This document shows, piece by piece, positions 55,655-63,299 of a DNA stretch of 64,000 nucleotides. The notes below the pieces were generated by a model, which was not told the origin of the DNA, made no database searches, and saw nothing but the letters and a program-made list of their open reading frames with translations. Origin of the DNA: Microvenator marinus (GTDB lineage Bacteria; Myxococcota_A; Bradymonadia; Bradymonadales; Bradymonadaceae); NCBI RefSeq assembly GCF_007993755.1, contig NZ_CP042467.1, positions 2,876,001 to 2,940,000 on the forward strand, in the 5' to 3' direction. Within the stretch, counting starts at the first letter, position 1. Each line of letters opens with the position of its first letter. Position numbers and translations under genes: made by a program.

Positions 55655-55897
55655 TTGGCAGAACGAAGAAAATCAAAACAAGACGAACTTGGACCCGTAG
55701 AAGTGCCTGTGATCGACAATAACGTCGGCCGCGCAATCAACCAGCTCAAGAGAGTTATCGGACGCGAAGGCCTTAATCGTGAGCTCAAGAGGCGACGATT
55801 CTACGAGAAGCCGAGCGTAGCAAAGCGAAGAAAGTCAATTGAGGCCGAACGTCGTCGTCGTAAGGACGAGCGCCGAAGCCGTCAAAGCGACTTCTAA
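55655..55897 (+). CDS. rpsU: 30S ribosomal protein S21
   Basis: An 80-residue basic protein with the S21 features VIDNNVGRAINQLKRVIGRE, a FYEKPSVAKRRKS block and an Arg/Lys-rich C-terminus that binds 16S rRNA near the anti-Shine-Dalgarno end. The start is TTG at 55655, six bases after GGAGG; an ATG at 55650 is only one base from that site and reads just 16 codons in another frame. It is slightly longer than the common 70-residue form. A terminator follows. Confidence 0.9.
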   Translation: MAERRKSKQDELGPVEVPVIDNNVGRAINQLKRVIGREGLNRELKRRRFYEKPSVAKRRKSIEAERRRRKDERRSRQSDF

Positions 55898-55911
55898 GAA
55901 GATAAGAAATT

Positions 55912-55931
55912 CGGGGAGCTTCCCCGTTTTT
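55912..55931 (+). terminator. Rho-independent terminator after rpsU
   Basis: The palindromic CGGGGAGCTTCCCCG is followed directly by TTTTTC, 15 bases after the rpsU stop. Confidence 0.85.
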
Positions 55932-55981
55932 CTGGATAATATTAAAAACCGTCCAGTCGGTTTTATTTCAGGTCTGAGGCC

Positions 55982-56500
55982 ATGAAACGCAGGACGTTCT
56001 TACGCTGGGGGATCGCATGTGGTGCCATCGCATTGGGTGGTTTGGCACTCTCATGGCCCATCATCGGCGATTTCCCACGTATGTGGGATGAAGCACCGGG
56101 GGCAGGCTTTAAGGTGCTGACCGACGAAGAAGCCTTGATCACCCGTGCGCTTGCAGGCGGCATCTTCCCTGGTGATCAAACCATGCCTTCAGGGGAGAAT
56201 CTGGGGCTAGACCATTTCTTCGACGAATATCTGGCGGTCATCCCACGACAAACAGCCACGCTCTTGCGGATCTTGATCCGAAGCATCGACCGCATGGCTA
56301 TGTACGATTTTGGTGGCAGGCTCCACACCCGCAATATCCTTGAGCGCGTCGAGGTTGTGGAGGCGTGGGACCAGAGCTCGTCCGGCATCAGGCGCACCAT
56401 CTTCCAATCTATCAAAGTCCTCCTTGCGATGGGCTATTTTGAACATCCCGATGTGCTAAGAGCGGCCGGCATCGAGTATGAGTGCGGAGGCATGGGATGA
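55982..56500 (+). CDS. Gluconate 2-dehydrogenase subunit 3-like small Tat protein
   Basis: A 172-residue protein with a Tat-like signal (MKRRTFLRWGIACGAIALGG). The mature part resembles the small subunit of membrane gluconate dehydrogenases (ITRALAGGIFPGD, LDHFFDEYLAVIPR, FFEHPDV-like FEHPDVLRAAG). Such subunits escort the GMC flavoprotein through the Tat pathway and stabilise it. Its stop overlaps the GMC gene start by four bases (ATGA), consistent with a two-subunit complex. No cytochrome subunit is encoded here. Confidence 0.75.
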   Translation: MKRRTFLRWGIACGAIALGGLALSWPIIGDFPRMWDEAPGAGFKVLTDEEALITRALAGGIFPGDQTMPSGENLGLDHFFDEYLAVIPRQTATLLRILIRSIDRMAMYDFGGRLHTRNILERVEVVEAWDQSSSGIRRTIFQSIKVLLAMGYFEHPDVLRAAGIEYECGGMG

Positions 56501-58032
56501 ATCCGATCAACTTTGAAGCTCAGAACTACCTTGGGACCAAGATCCAAACGGCGAAGACGTGGGGCGCAAAACCGCTGAACCTCAAGGTGGACGTGGTGAT
56601 CGTTGGGGCGGGGCCTGGCGGGCTAACCACTGCAGCAGTTCTTGGAGAAGCTGGATTGAGTGTGGTGGTGGTTGAGGCGGGGCACTTTTGGCCGAAGGGC
56701 TCGTTTAATCGGCGCCAGTCTTGGGCCCTGAAAAACCTCTATCAAGATCGCGGGACCCGCATCATGCATGGAAACGCCTTTGTTCCGCTGGCGAGTGGCG
56801 CGGGAGTTGGGGGCGGGACGCTTGTAAATTCAGGGATTTCATTTCGCACGCCGGACCGAATTCTGGACGCGTGGGAGGCTCAGGGGCTTGAGCATTGGCG
56901 CGATCGCGATACCTTATACACCGAGGTCGAGCAAATGATCGGCGTGCAGCCCACACGGGCCGCGGTTGCCGGCAAGAACTCGGAGATCGCGCGCCGCGGG
57001 TTCTCCAAGATGCCGGGCGTCAAGCACGACTATATGCCGCGAAACACCCCTGGCTGCGTGGGTTGTGGCACGTGTCAGACAGGCTGCCCATCCAATGGCA
57101 AGGCGTCGTCGGACGTCAACTGGCTGCCACGCGCGCTCAAGACCGACGTGAGAATCTTTGCCGATGCGCGGGTGGACGAGATTCAGGTTCAAAACAAGCG
57201 CGCCGTCGGTGTGTCCGGGCAGATTGTGCACCCCGAGACGGGCGAGAATTCGGCGTTTGAGATCAAGGCAGACAAGGTGATTTTGGCTGCCGGTGCCGTG
57301 AACACCCCGCTCTTGCTATTGCGTCAGGGGCTCGCAAACTCCAGTGATCAGGTGGGTCGAAACCTCTTTGTGCATCCAGGATGCGGTGCGCTTGGCGTCT
57401 TCAAAGAGGAGATCAATATCTTCAGCGGCGCGTCCCAGGGCTACTATGCCGAACATCCGACCGACCCAGATGTGCTGGGTGAGACTTTCTCAGCGCCTCC
57501 TGAGGCGTTTTTCTCCCAGGTTGGGCGCGCGGGCCCGGAGTCGGCGAACTTTCTCGCCCAGATGCGCCATATGGCGTCGTGTGGGTTCTTGATCCGAGAT
57601 GAGTCGGGCGGGCGTGTGAGCCTGGACGGATCTGGCGGCCTGAAGTTGACGTACAATTTCAAAGACAAGGATTTGCGGAAGTTCGTGCGCGGCGCGAAGT
57701 TCGTGACCGAAATGTTCTTCCTTGCGGGGTCCCGTGAGGTTCGGCCATTGCTGCGGGGCGGCAAGTTCTTTTCGAGCTGGAACGAGGCGCGGCAGTGGAT
57801 CAGCGGCGCGAGCATTGGTGATTTTATGCTCTATGCGTCGCACCCGATGGGGACGTGCCGAATGGGGGCTGACCCGAAACGCTCGGTGGTGCGGCCTGAT
57901 GGGCGAACCCACGATATTGAGGGGCTTTATATCACGGACTCGAGCCTTCATCCGAGCGCGCTCGGTGTGAATCCGCAGATGACGATCATGGCGCACTCTC
58001 TGGCGCTCGGCAGAAAAATCGCAAGTTCTTAG
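56497..58032 (+). CDS. GMC-family FAD oxidoreductase with cysteine cluster
   Basis: A 511-residue flavoprotein. FAD motif VVIVGAGPGGLTTAAVLGEA near residue 30; GVGGGTLVNSG near 110; a four-Cys motif GCVGCGTCQTGCP near 186 typical of the alcohol/cholesterol-oxidase-like branch; and the C-terminal HPMGTCRMG and SSLHPSALGVNPQMT with the active-site region. With its Tat-signal partner it probably oxidises an alcohol or sugar in the periplasm. The substrate is unknown. The ATG at 56497 is chosen for its coupling overlap; a GTG at 56482 adds five residues. Confidence 0.85.
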   Translation: MNPINFEAQNYLGTKIQTAKTWGAKPLNLKVDVVIVGAGPGGLTTAAVLGEAGLSVVVVEAGHFWPKGSFNRRQSWALKNLYQDRGTRIMHGNAFVPLASGAGVGGGTLVNSGISFRTPDRILDAWEAQGLEHWRDRDTLYTEVEQMIGVQPTRAAVAGKNSEIARRGFSKMPGVKHDYMPRNTPGCVGCGTCQTGCPSNGKASSDVNWLPRALKTDVRIFADARVDEIQVQNKRAVGVSGQIVHPETGENSAFEIKADKVILAAGAVNTPLLLLRQGLANSSDQVGRNLFVHPGCGALGVFKEEINIFSGASQGYYAEHPTDPDVLGETFSAPPEAFFSQVGRAGPESANFLAQMRHMASCGFLIRDESGGRVSLDGSGGLKLTYNFKDKDLRKFVRGAKFVTEMFFLAGSREVRPLLRGGKFFSSWNEARQWISGASIGDFMLYASHPMGTCRMGADPKRSVVRPDGRTHDIEGLYITDSSLHPSALGVNPQMTIMAHSLALGRKIASS

Positions 58033-58090
58033 ATCCAATTTTTCGGTGGTGCGTTCACTCCTTCTAACAACACACGAACGGAGTTACACC

Positions 58091-59002
58091 ATGAAGAATT
58101 TACTCACCCTGATCGCCATCCTCCTCTCTTTCACAAGCCTTGAGGCCTTTGCCCAGTACAACCGCGCGGCCGGCCAAAGCGCACCTAAGATGGAGCGCCG
58201 CGTTCAATTTGAGGACGAGTCGGGGCGGATTCAGGAGCGCGTAGACTACGTGCAACCGAAGCGCGACGAGTACGGCAACGCGGGTGGATCGCAGTTCGAC
58301 CTCGCTGTTGACGGCGCGTTTGAGGGGCAAACCGTGGTTGTGGTCCAGCTCTACAATTTCCCATTCGAACAAACACGTCAGGCGCTCAAACAGAAGGGAT
58401 TCGGTGTGTATCGATTCCAAGGCGCGCCGGAAATCGGCGAGTTCAAGAAGGCGCTGAAGAAGGCCAATCAGTTCTGGCTGATTTCGGACGCCGCAACACA
58501 TCTGAGCGACGCCCACGTCAAGGAAATCAAGAGCTTCTTCGATAGCGGCCGCGGCGTCTATATCTGGGGCGATAACCAGCCCTATTACGCTGACGCAAAC
58601 GTGGTGGGAAAGGCGCTCATCGGTGCGACCATGCAGGGAGACCTGATGGGAGACCAGGTGGTCTCGATGAAAGAAAAGAAGTACCAGAAGTCCGGCATCA
58701 TCCCGAATTTGCTGCTCTCGACGGGCATCGAGATGATTTACGAGGGCATCACGATCGCCACGATTCAACCGACGGATGACCTTCAGCCGCTGATTTACGG
58801 TTCGGCAGGAAACCTTGTCACGGCGTTCTACGACAAGGGTGGAAAGCGCGTGATCTTCGACGGCGGCTTCACTCGCCTATACAATAAGTGGGACACCGCT
58901 GGGACCGGTCGCTACGTGATGAACGCTGCGGCATGGCTCGCGAATTACGAGCGATTTGGGGACCAGGTTGTGGGCCTGAAGACCGAGACCAAAAAAGACT
59001 AA
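58091..59002 (+). CDS. Exported protein with a GATase1-like fold
   Basis: A 303-residue secreted protein (signal ending LEAFAQ, about residues 1-22). After a charged spacer, residues 95-290 read as a flavodoxin/GATase1-like alpha/beta domain: VVVVQLYNFPFEQTRQALK, FWLISDAATHLSDAHVKEI, GRGVYIWGDNQPYY, GGKRVIFDGGFTRLY. The usual Cys nucleophile of glutamine amidotransferases is not evident, so it may only bind ligand. It starts 58 bases after the GMC gene, and the two stand on the same strand. Function unknown. Confidence 0.7.
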   Translation: MKNLLTLIAILLSFTSLEAFAQYNRAAGQSAPKMERRVQFEDESGRIQERVDYVQPKRDEYGNAGGSQFDLAVDGAFEGQTVVVVQLYNFPFEQTRQALKQKGFGVYRFQGAPEIGEFKKALKKANQFWLISDAATHLSDAHVKEIKSFFDSGRGVYIWGDNQPYYADANVVGKALIGATMQGDLMGDQVVSMKEKKYQKSGIIPNLLLSTGIEMIYEGITIATIQPTDDLQPLIYGSAGNLVTAFYDKGGKRVIFDGGFTRLYNKWDTAGTGRYVMNAAAWLANYERFGDQVVGLKTETKKD

Positions 59003-59889
59003 AGAGTGCGCCTTGGCTGGTTCATTCGGCTTTTGAACGTTGCCTCCAGCCCCTCCCCTTCTTTGATCAGATGCCCCGCCCTAACAAGCTCTTCGAAGAA
59101 GGGCTTTACGCGTAACATCTCCAATTTTAACTCATCTTCAGGGGGTTCAAAACCGAGGTCGCGTGTGACCCAGTCTTTGAGCGTGGGTTCCTCGACGAGG
59201 GCGCTTGTGACGTTGCTCAAGAAGTTGTGAAGGAATCGCGAGGTGCGCGCCAGGGCCCATTTGCCGCGCACTTCAGGGTCACCGTGATTCGGGAAAACCA
59301 TGAGTGGCTCTAGCTCAAGGGCGCGGTCGAGGTGTTGGATATAGGTTTCGACGTCGCTCACGAGCGGCAGTCCGTCGAACGCGATTTCGCCGCCGAACAT
59401 CCAGTTTTGGTCGACCTCGCGCAAAAGGATATGGCCTGCGTCCGGCCCCGGGCTGTGGATGATTTCGAAGCGGAAGTCTCCTGCGGTCCAGATATCGCCA
59501 TTTTGGATAGGCATGACGAGTGCGCCGAAGGGCTCCTCGGGCAGACCCAATGCGCTTGAGAGCTCGCCGACGCGCTGTTTTTCTTGGTCGAGCCAATCGC
59601 CCCAGACCGCGGGAGTAAAAAGTTCTTCGGCGAACGCAAAATGGGTGGCGGAGGCGAAGTTGTCCACACCGAGCAAGACCTGCGGGCGCCATGATGTGGC
59701 GAGAGTGCGCTGCACGTCGTCGCGGCTGTAGCCAAGCTCCGCGAGCGCCTCATCGAACTGGTCGCGATGGCTCGTATGCCCAGGGTTTATGAGGGCGAGC
59801 CCGGACTTGTCGGCGATGATATAGGCGTTTAGGTCAGGGTTTTCGAGGGCGATGCGGCAGAAGCCGTCGTCGATCATTTCGATATGCAT
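58999..59889 (-). CDS. Metallo-beta-lactamase-fold protein with degenerate metal site
   Basis: A 296-residue protein that follows the MBL fold (LINPGHTSHRDQFDEALAEL, HSPGPDAGHILLREVD, WMFGGEIAFDG, VFPNHGDPEV) but lacks the HxHxDH motif: the site reads LATSWRPQVLLG. Two metal-site histidines (HSPG, NHGD) remain, so binuclear zinc binding is unlikely. It lies 18 bases after the intact MBL gene and shares its direction. A binding or regulatory role is inferred; a shifted active site cannot be excluded. Confidence 0.75.
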   Translation of the reverse strand: MHIEMIDDGFCRIALENPDLNAYIIADKSGLALINPGHTSHRDQFDEALAELGYSRDDVQRTLATSWRPQVLLGVDNFASATHFAFAEELFTPAVWGDWLDQEKQRVGELSSALGLPEEPFGALVMPIQNGDIWTAGDFRFEIIHSPGPDAGHILLREVDQNWMFGGEIAFDGLPLVSDVETYIQHLDRALELEPLMVFPNHGDPEVRGKWALARTSRFLHNFLSNVTSALVEEPTLKDWVTRDLGFEPPEDELKLEMLRVKPFFEELVRAGHLIKEGEGLEATFKSRMNQPRRTL

Positions 59890-59907
59890 TTGGGGCCTTT
59901 GAGTTAT

Positions 59908-60552
59908 CTAGAACGAGCCGGGCGCAAAATAGGGATTTCGGCGTCTTTCGGTGCCGATTGTGGTCTCAGGGCCGTGCCCGCTTAGAACCCGCACATCGTC
60001 TGGGAGCTCCCAGAGTTTGTCCAGGGATTCGCGCATGGCGCGTGGGTTTGCGAGCGGTAGGTCCACCCGCCCCATGCTCCCAGCAAAGAGCACGTCGCCG
60101 CTCAAGATCGTCTTCAGTTCTTCAAAATAGAAGGCCACACTCCCCGGGCTATGTCCCGGTAGTAGTATGACCTTGGCTTGATGCGCGCCCACGCTCAAAG
60201 TTTCGCCGTCCTCGAGGAATCGGTCGACGCTCGGTGGCGCTTTGCATGGGAATCCGTAGACCCGGCCCTGAGCCTCGGCCCCTTCGTAGAGCGGCAGGTC
60301 AGCCCGGTGCATGAGGATGGGCGCGTCAGAGAGCGCGCGCAGATCTGCGAGCCCGGCTACGTGGTCGATATGCCCGTGGGTTTGCCAGATTTCGGCGAGT
60401 TCAGCGCCGTCTGTGGCCATGGCGTGTAGTTTTTGCGGCTCACCACCACCGTCTACGATCACGCTTTTTTGCGATTCTAAGCACTTGAAGACGTAGACAT
60501 TGGTTTGAAAAGGCCCTACTGTGAGCCAGTCGATCTTGACGAGATTTGACAC
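59908..60552 (-). CDS. Metallo-beta-lactamase-fold hydrolase (glyoxalase II-like)
   Basis: A 214-residue hydrolase with a complete metal site: THGHIDHVAG (HxHxDH), LPGHSPGSVAF, LSGDVLFAGSMGR and SGHGPETTIG. It matches the YcbL/glyoxalase II-like group that splits thioesters such as S-lactoylglutathione. The GTG at 60552, eight bases after GGAG, gives the family length; the frame reaches much further upstream without coding character. It is divergent from the LpoB gene and heads a two-gene unit with the degenerate MBL protein. Confidence 0.88.
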   Translation of the reverse strand: MSNLVKIDWLTVGPFQTNVYVFKCLESQKSVIVDGGGEPQKLHAMATDGAELAEIWQTHGHIDHVAGLADLRALSDAPILMHRADLPLYEGAEAQGRVYGFPCKAPPSVDRFLEDGETLSVGAHQAKVILLPGHSPGSVAFYFEELKTILSGDVLFAGSMGRVDLPLANPRAMRESLDKLWELPDDVRVLSGHGPETTIGTERRRNPYFAPGSF

Positions 60553-60652
60553 CTTTAAAGCTCCAATTCTGATACTCAGGGTGAATTTCCAGGGAAGATA
60601 CACGTCCCATAGGACGGTTAGGACACCGAAAAATGTTTTGGCAGAGGTTAAT

Positions 60653-61261
60653 ATGAAGATGCAAGGGTTAGTTGTTTTGGGATTGCTGGCAAGCCTCGGT
60701 TTGAGCGCGTGCGGAGGACCGCAATACGTGCGTGATACCGAAGAGCCAGACTTGGATTCGTACACGATGAGCTTGAGGCTCGACCGCATGGACCTTGAGC
60801 GTCTCTATGCTGAGAACGCGGACAAATTGTTCAGTTCGGCGGTGGTTAAGGCTTGGGAGCGCGACGCGGCGACGGGCACGGCGCCCGTGGTGGCTATCTT
60901 CCCGATGCGCAATGAGACCTCGGAGCATATCAGCTCGCAGCTCGACGCATTGTTGTCCAAGATCGAGACGGATCTGGTGAATCAATCGGCGGCAGACGTG
61001 GTGAGCCACGAAAACCAGGTGGATTTGATCGCCGAGGTCAAACAGCAACAATCGGAGGCTTATGACCCAGCTCGTCTCGCTCAGTACGGCCGCCAGCTTG
61101 GCGCTCAGTACTTTGTGACCGGCAAAGTTTATGATTCCGCGGAGCGCGTGGGTGACGAGCGCCGAGTTCAATACTTCATGTTCATGCAGGTGATCGAAGT
61201 AGAGACTGGCGCGATTAAGTTCCAGAACGAAGCGGCGTTGTCTAAGGGCTTCATCAACTAG
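60653..61261 (+). CDS. LpoB-like penicillin-binding-protein activator lipoprotein
   Basis: A 202-residue lipoprotein (LASLGLSAC lipobox) of the LpoB/COG3417 family, whose best-known member activates PBP1b from the outer membrane. Typical stretches are APVVAIFPMRNETSEHISSQ, LLSKIETDLVNQSAADVVSH and LGAQYFVTGKVYDSAE. GCAGAGG precedes the ATG. It is first in an operon with a COG3014-type lipoprotein and a beta-barrel, so activation of a PBP is only one possible role. Confidence 0.82.
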   Translation: MKMQGLVVLGLLASLGLSACGGPQYVRDTEEPDLDSYTMSLRLDRMDLERLYAENADKLFSSAVVKAWERDAATGTAPVVAIFPMRNETSEHISSQLDALLSKIETDLVNQSAADVVSHENQVDLIAEVKQQQSEAYDPARLAQYGRQLGAQYFVTGKVYDSAERVGDERRVQYFMFMQVIEVETGAIKFQNEAALSKGFIN

Positions 61262-61269
61262 GGCTTTGA

Positions 61270-62697
61270 ATGTTTTCCAGGAAGCTCATCCTGGTCATGG
61301 TGTGGAGCCTGTGGGCGATGCTCACGGGTTGTGCGACCTACTCAGACTCCGTGCGCGACGCCCAGAGGGCGGTTTCGTACGGGGATGTCGACACTGCACT
61401 GACGGCCATAAACCAGCAGCTCGAGGTAGATACCTCGGAGCAATTGCCCGCGGAACTCGAGGAGGACCGTGTGCTCTTGCTCTTGGAGCGGGGCACCTTG
61501 CTTCAGGCGTTGGGCGATTACGAGGGTGCAAAGCGCGATATGATGATCGCAGACCAGCATATGGACTGGTTGGACATGAGCTCTGGGACGGCCGACGCGC
61601 TCGCGACGTGGCTCTACAGTGGATCGTCTGCGAACTACAAGGCGCCGCCTTACGAACGGCTCTATCTCAACGTGCTCAATATGATCAATTTCCTGGTCAC
61701 TCGGGATTTTGAGGGTGCGCGAGTTGAAGCCAGGCGATTTAGCATCATGGAGACGTTCTTCGAGGATGAGGAGAACGTGACGCCAATAGCCGTGGCGCTC
61801 GGAAATTACCTGGGTGGCGTAGCCTTTGAGGTTGGACGGGATTACGACGAAGCGGCGCGCTATTACTCGCGGGCGTGGCATTTTGGTCTGCGTGATGACG
61901 AGCTCAAAGCTCGCCTGACCGCACTCTATCGCGTGACGGGCTACCAGCCGCGCGATGTGGACCCAAAGGCCTCTGGGCTTGATGAGCTCGTGGTGATCGC
62001 GAGGTCCTCGGGCAGGCTCAAGCCGTCCGAGTACGACAAAACCTTTGTCCACGGCTCGGTGCTGGCGGTGGTTCAGACCGGGATGGTTCCGTACAAGCAG
62101 GCCGAGCGAATTCCGATCGGTACCGCTGTGTATTATGCCTCGAGTCATCCGCGATATGCGTCTGCGGAGCAGATTCAGCAAGCGAACGAATTGGCGGTCT
62201 CAGGGGCTTTGAAGTGGATCAACTTTCCGAGCCTGACGGTGGCGGGCCTGCCCTACCCGGCGGTGCCAGATTTGAAGGTTAATGGAGAGAGTTGGTCGCC
62301 CGTCTATATGAGCGACGTCATCTCAGATGTGGAGGCCGCGTGGGACCGAATGGTGGGGCCGCTTATCGCATCAGCCCTGACGCGCATGGTGACTCGCGCG
62401 ATCGCTGGTGCTGTCTCCAGAGAGGGCGCCAAAGCCCTCGCCCAGAGCGAAGGCTCAGGCACGGCCAGCGCCATTGGAATACTCGCACAGCTCGCCGTGG
62501 AGGGCACGATGTCCGCTCTGGACAAGCCTGACACACGTTCTTGGACACTTTTGCCCGGTGCCATCCGGATTTATCGCTCTCGAGCGGAAGGTGGCACAAA
62601 AACAATGGTTGCTCACGTCTATGGGCAACGTGAAGAAAAAACAGTGGAAGTACGTCCGACCTCAGTGACGGTCGTGAACTTCTCCCGACACAGATGA
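61270..62697 (+). CDS. COG3014-type TPR lipoprotein
   Basis: A 475-residue lipoprotein (LWAMLTGC lipobox). The N-terminal third contains TPR-like helices (AVSYGDVDTALTAINQQLEV, LGDYEGAKRDMMIADQHMDW), a middle AVALGNYLGGVAFEVGRDYD and a C-terminal beta-rich domain. It fits the uncharacterised COG3014 family, which commonly sits next to COG3417/LpoB. It starts eight bases after the LpoB gene, and the barrel gene follows after ten bases, so the three are one transcription unit. Confidence 0.8.
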   Translation: MFSRKLILVMVWSLWAMLTGCATYSDSVRDAQRAVSYGDVDTALTAINQQLEVDTSEQLPAELEEDRVLLLLERGTLLQALGDYEGAKRDMMIADQHMDWLDMSSGTADALATWLYSGSSANYKAPPYERLYLNVLNMINFLVTRDFEGARVEARRFSIMETFFEDEENVTPIAVALGNYLGGVAFEVGRDYDEAARYYSRAWHFGLRDDELKARLTALYRVTGYQPRDVDPKASGLDELVVIARSSGRLKPSEYDKTFVHGSVLAVVQTGMVPYKQAERIPIGTAVYYASSHPRYASAEQIQQANELAVSGALKWINFPSLTVAGLPYPAVPDLKVNGESWSPVYMSDVISDVEAAWDRMVGPLIASALTRMVTRAIAGAVSREGAKALAQSEGSGTASAIGILAQLAVEGTMSALDKPDTRSWTLLPGAIRIYRSRAEGGTKTMVAHVYGQREEKTVEVRPTSVTVVNFSRHR

Positions 62698-62707
62698 GGA
62701 AATTGCC

Positions 62708-63292
62708 ATGAGAAAATACAAGTTGATTCAGATGTTTTTGTTTTTAGGACTCGTTTTTGGAGCGTCGCAGGCGTGGGCGCTCGACGGCTATAAGGACCGC
62801 CGCGGGGTCTTTGGTGGCCTTGGCGTGGGCGGTGGAGTCGGTGCCTCGGAGCTCGACCAGGAAGGCGAGAGCACGGGGCTTGATGATGCCCGTGAGATGG
62901 GCTTGACCCTGCGCGCTGAAATCGGTGGCGGCTACACCAAATGGCTGACCTTCTCGGGTCAGGGCAACTGGTGGATTCGCACGGTTGAAGTCGGAACGAG
63001 AAAGCTTGAGCACCACCACTTCAACTTGTTGGCGAACGGAAACGTGTACTTCCTGGACACGCTCTACGCCACCGGCGGATTCGGCCTGGCGTATGCGGCG
63101 TTCGACGCATCAACCCTGCTTGGGACGCGCGAGTACCGTGAGATGGGCTTTGCAGCCAAAGCTGGCGTGGGTGCTGAGTTCTTCGTCAATGGCACTGTTG
63201 CAGCGGGCGTTGAGGCCACGTATACGCGCCACTTCTACTCGAACTCGTACTTCGATACGGTCGGTGGTGGCCTCGTGATGCGTTGGTACTGA
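62708..63292 (+). CDS. Outer-membrane beta-barrel protein
   Basis: A 194-residue protein with a signal peptide (to about residue 24, ending SQAWA). The mature part alternates Gly, aromatic and polar residues (GGLGVGGGVGAS, LRAEIGGGYTKW, YATGGFGLAYAAF) as in small eight-stranded barrels and ends in a C-terminal aromatic (MRWY). It is last in the LpoB operon and probably works with the two lipoproteins at the outer membrane. No specific function can be assigned. Confidence 0.8.
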   Translation: MRKYKLIQMFLFLGLVFGASQAWALDGYKDRRGVFGGLGVGGGVGASELDQEGESTGLDDAREMGLTLRAEIGGGYTKWLTFSGQGNWWIRTVEVGTRKLEHHHFNLLANGNVYFLDTLYATGGFGLAYAAFDASTLLGTREYREMGFAAKAGVGAEFFVNGTVAAGVEATYTRHFYSNSYFDTVGGGLVMRWY

Positions 63293-63299
63293 GAAAGCT

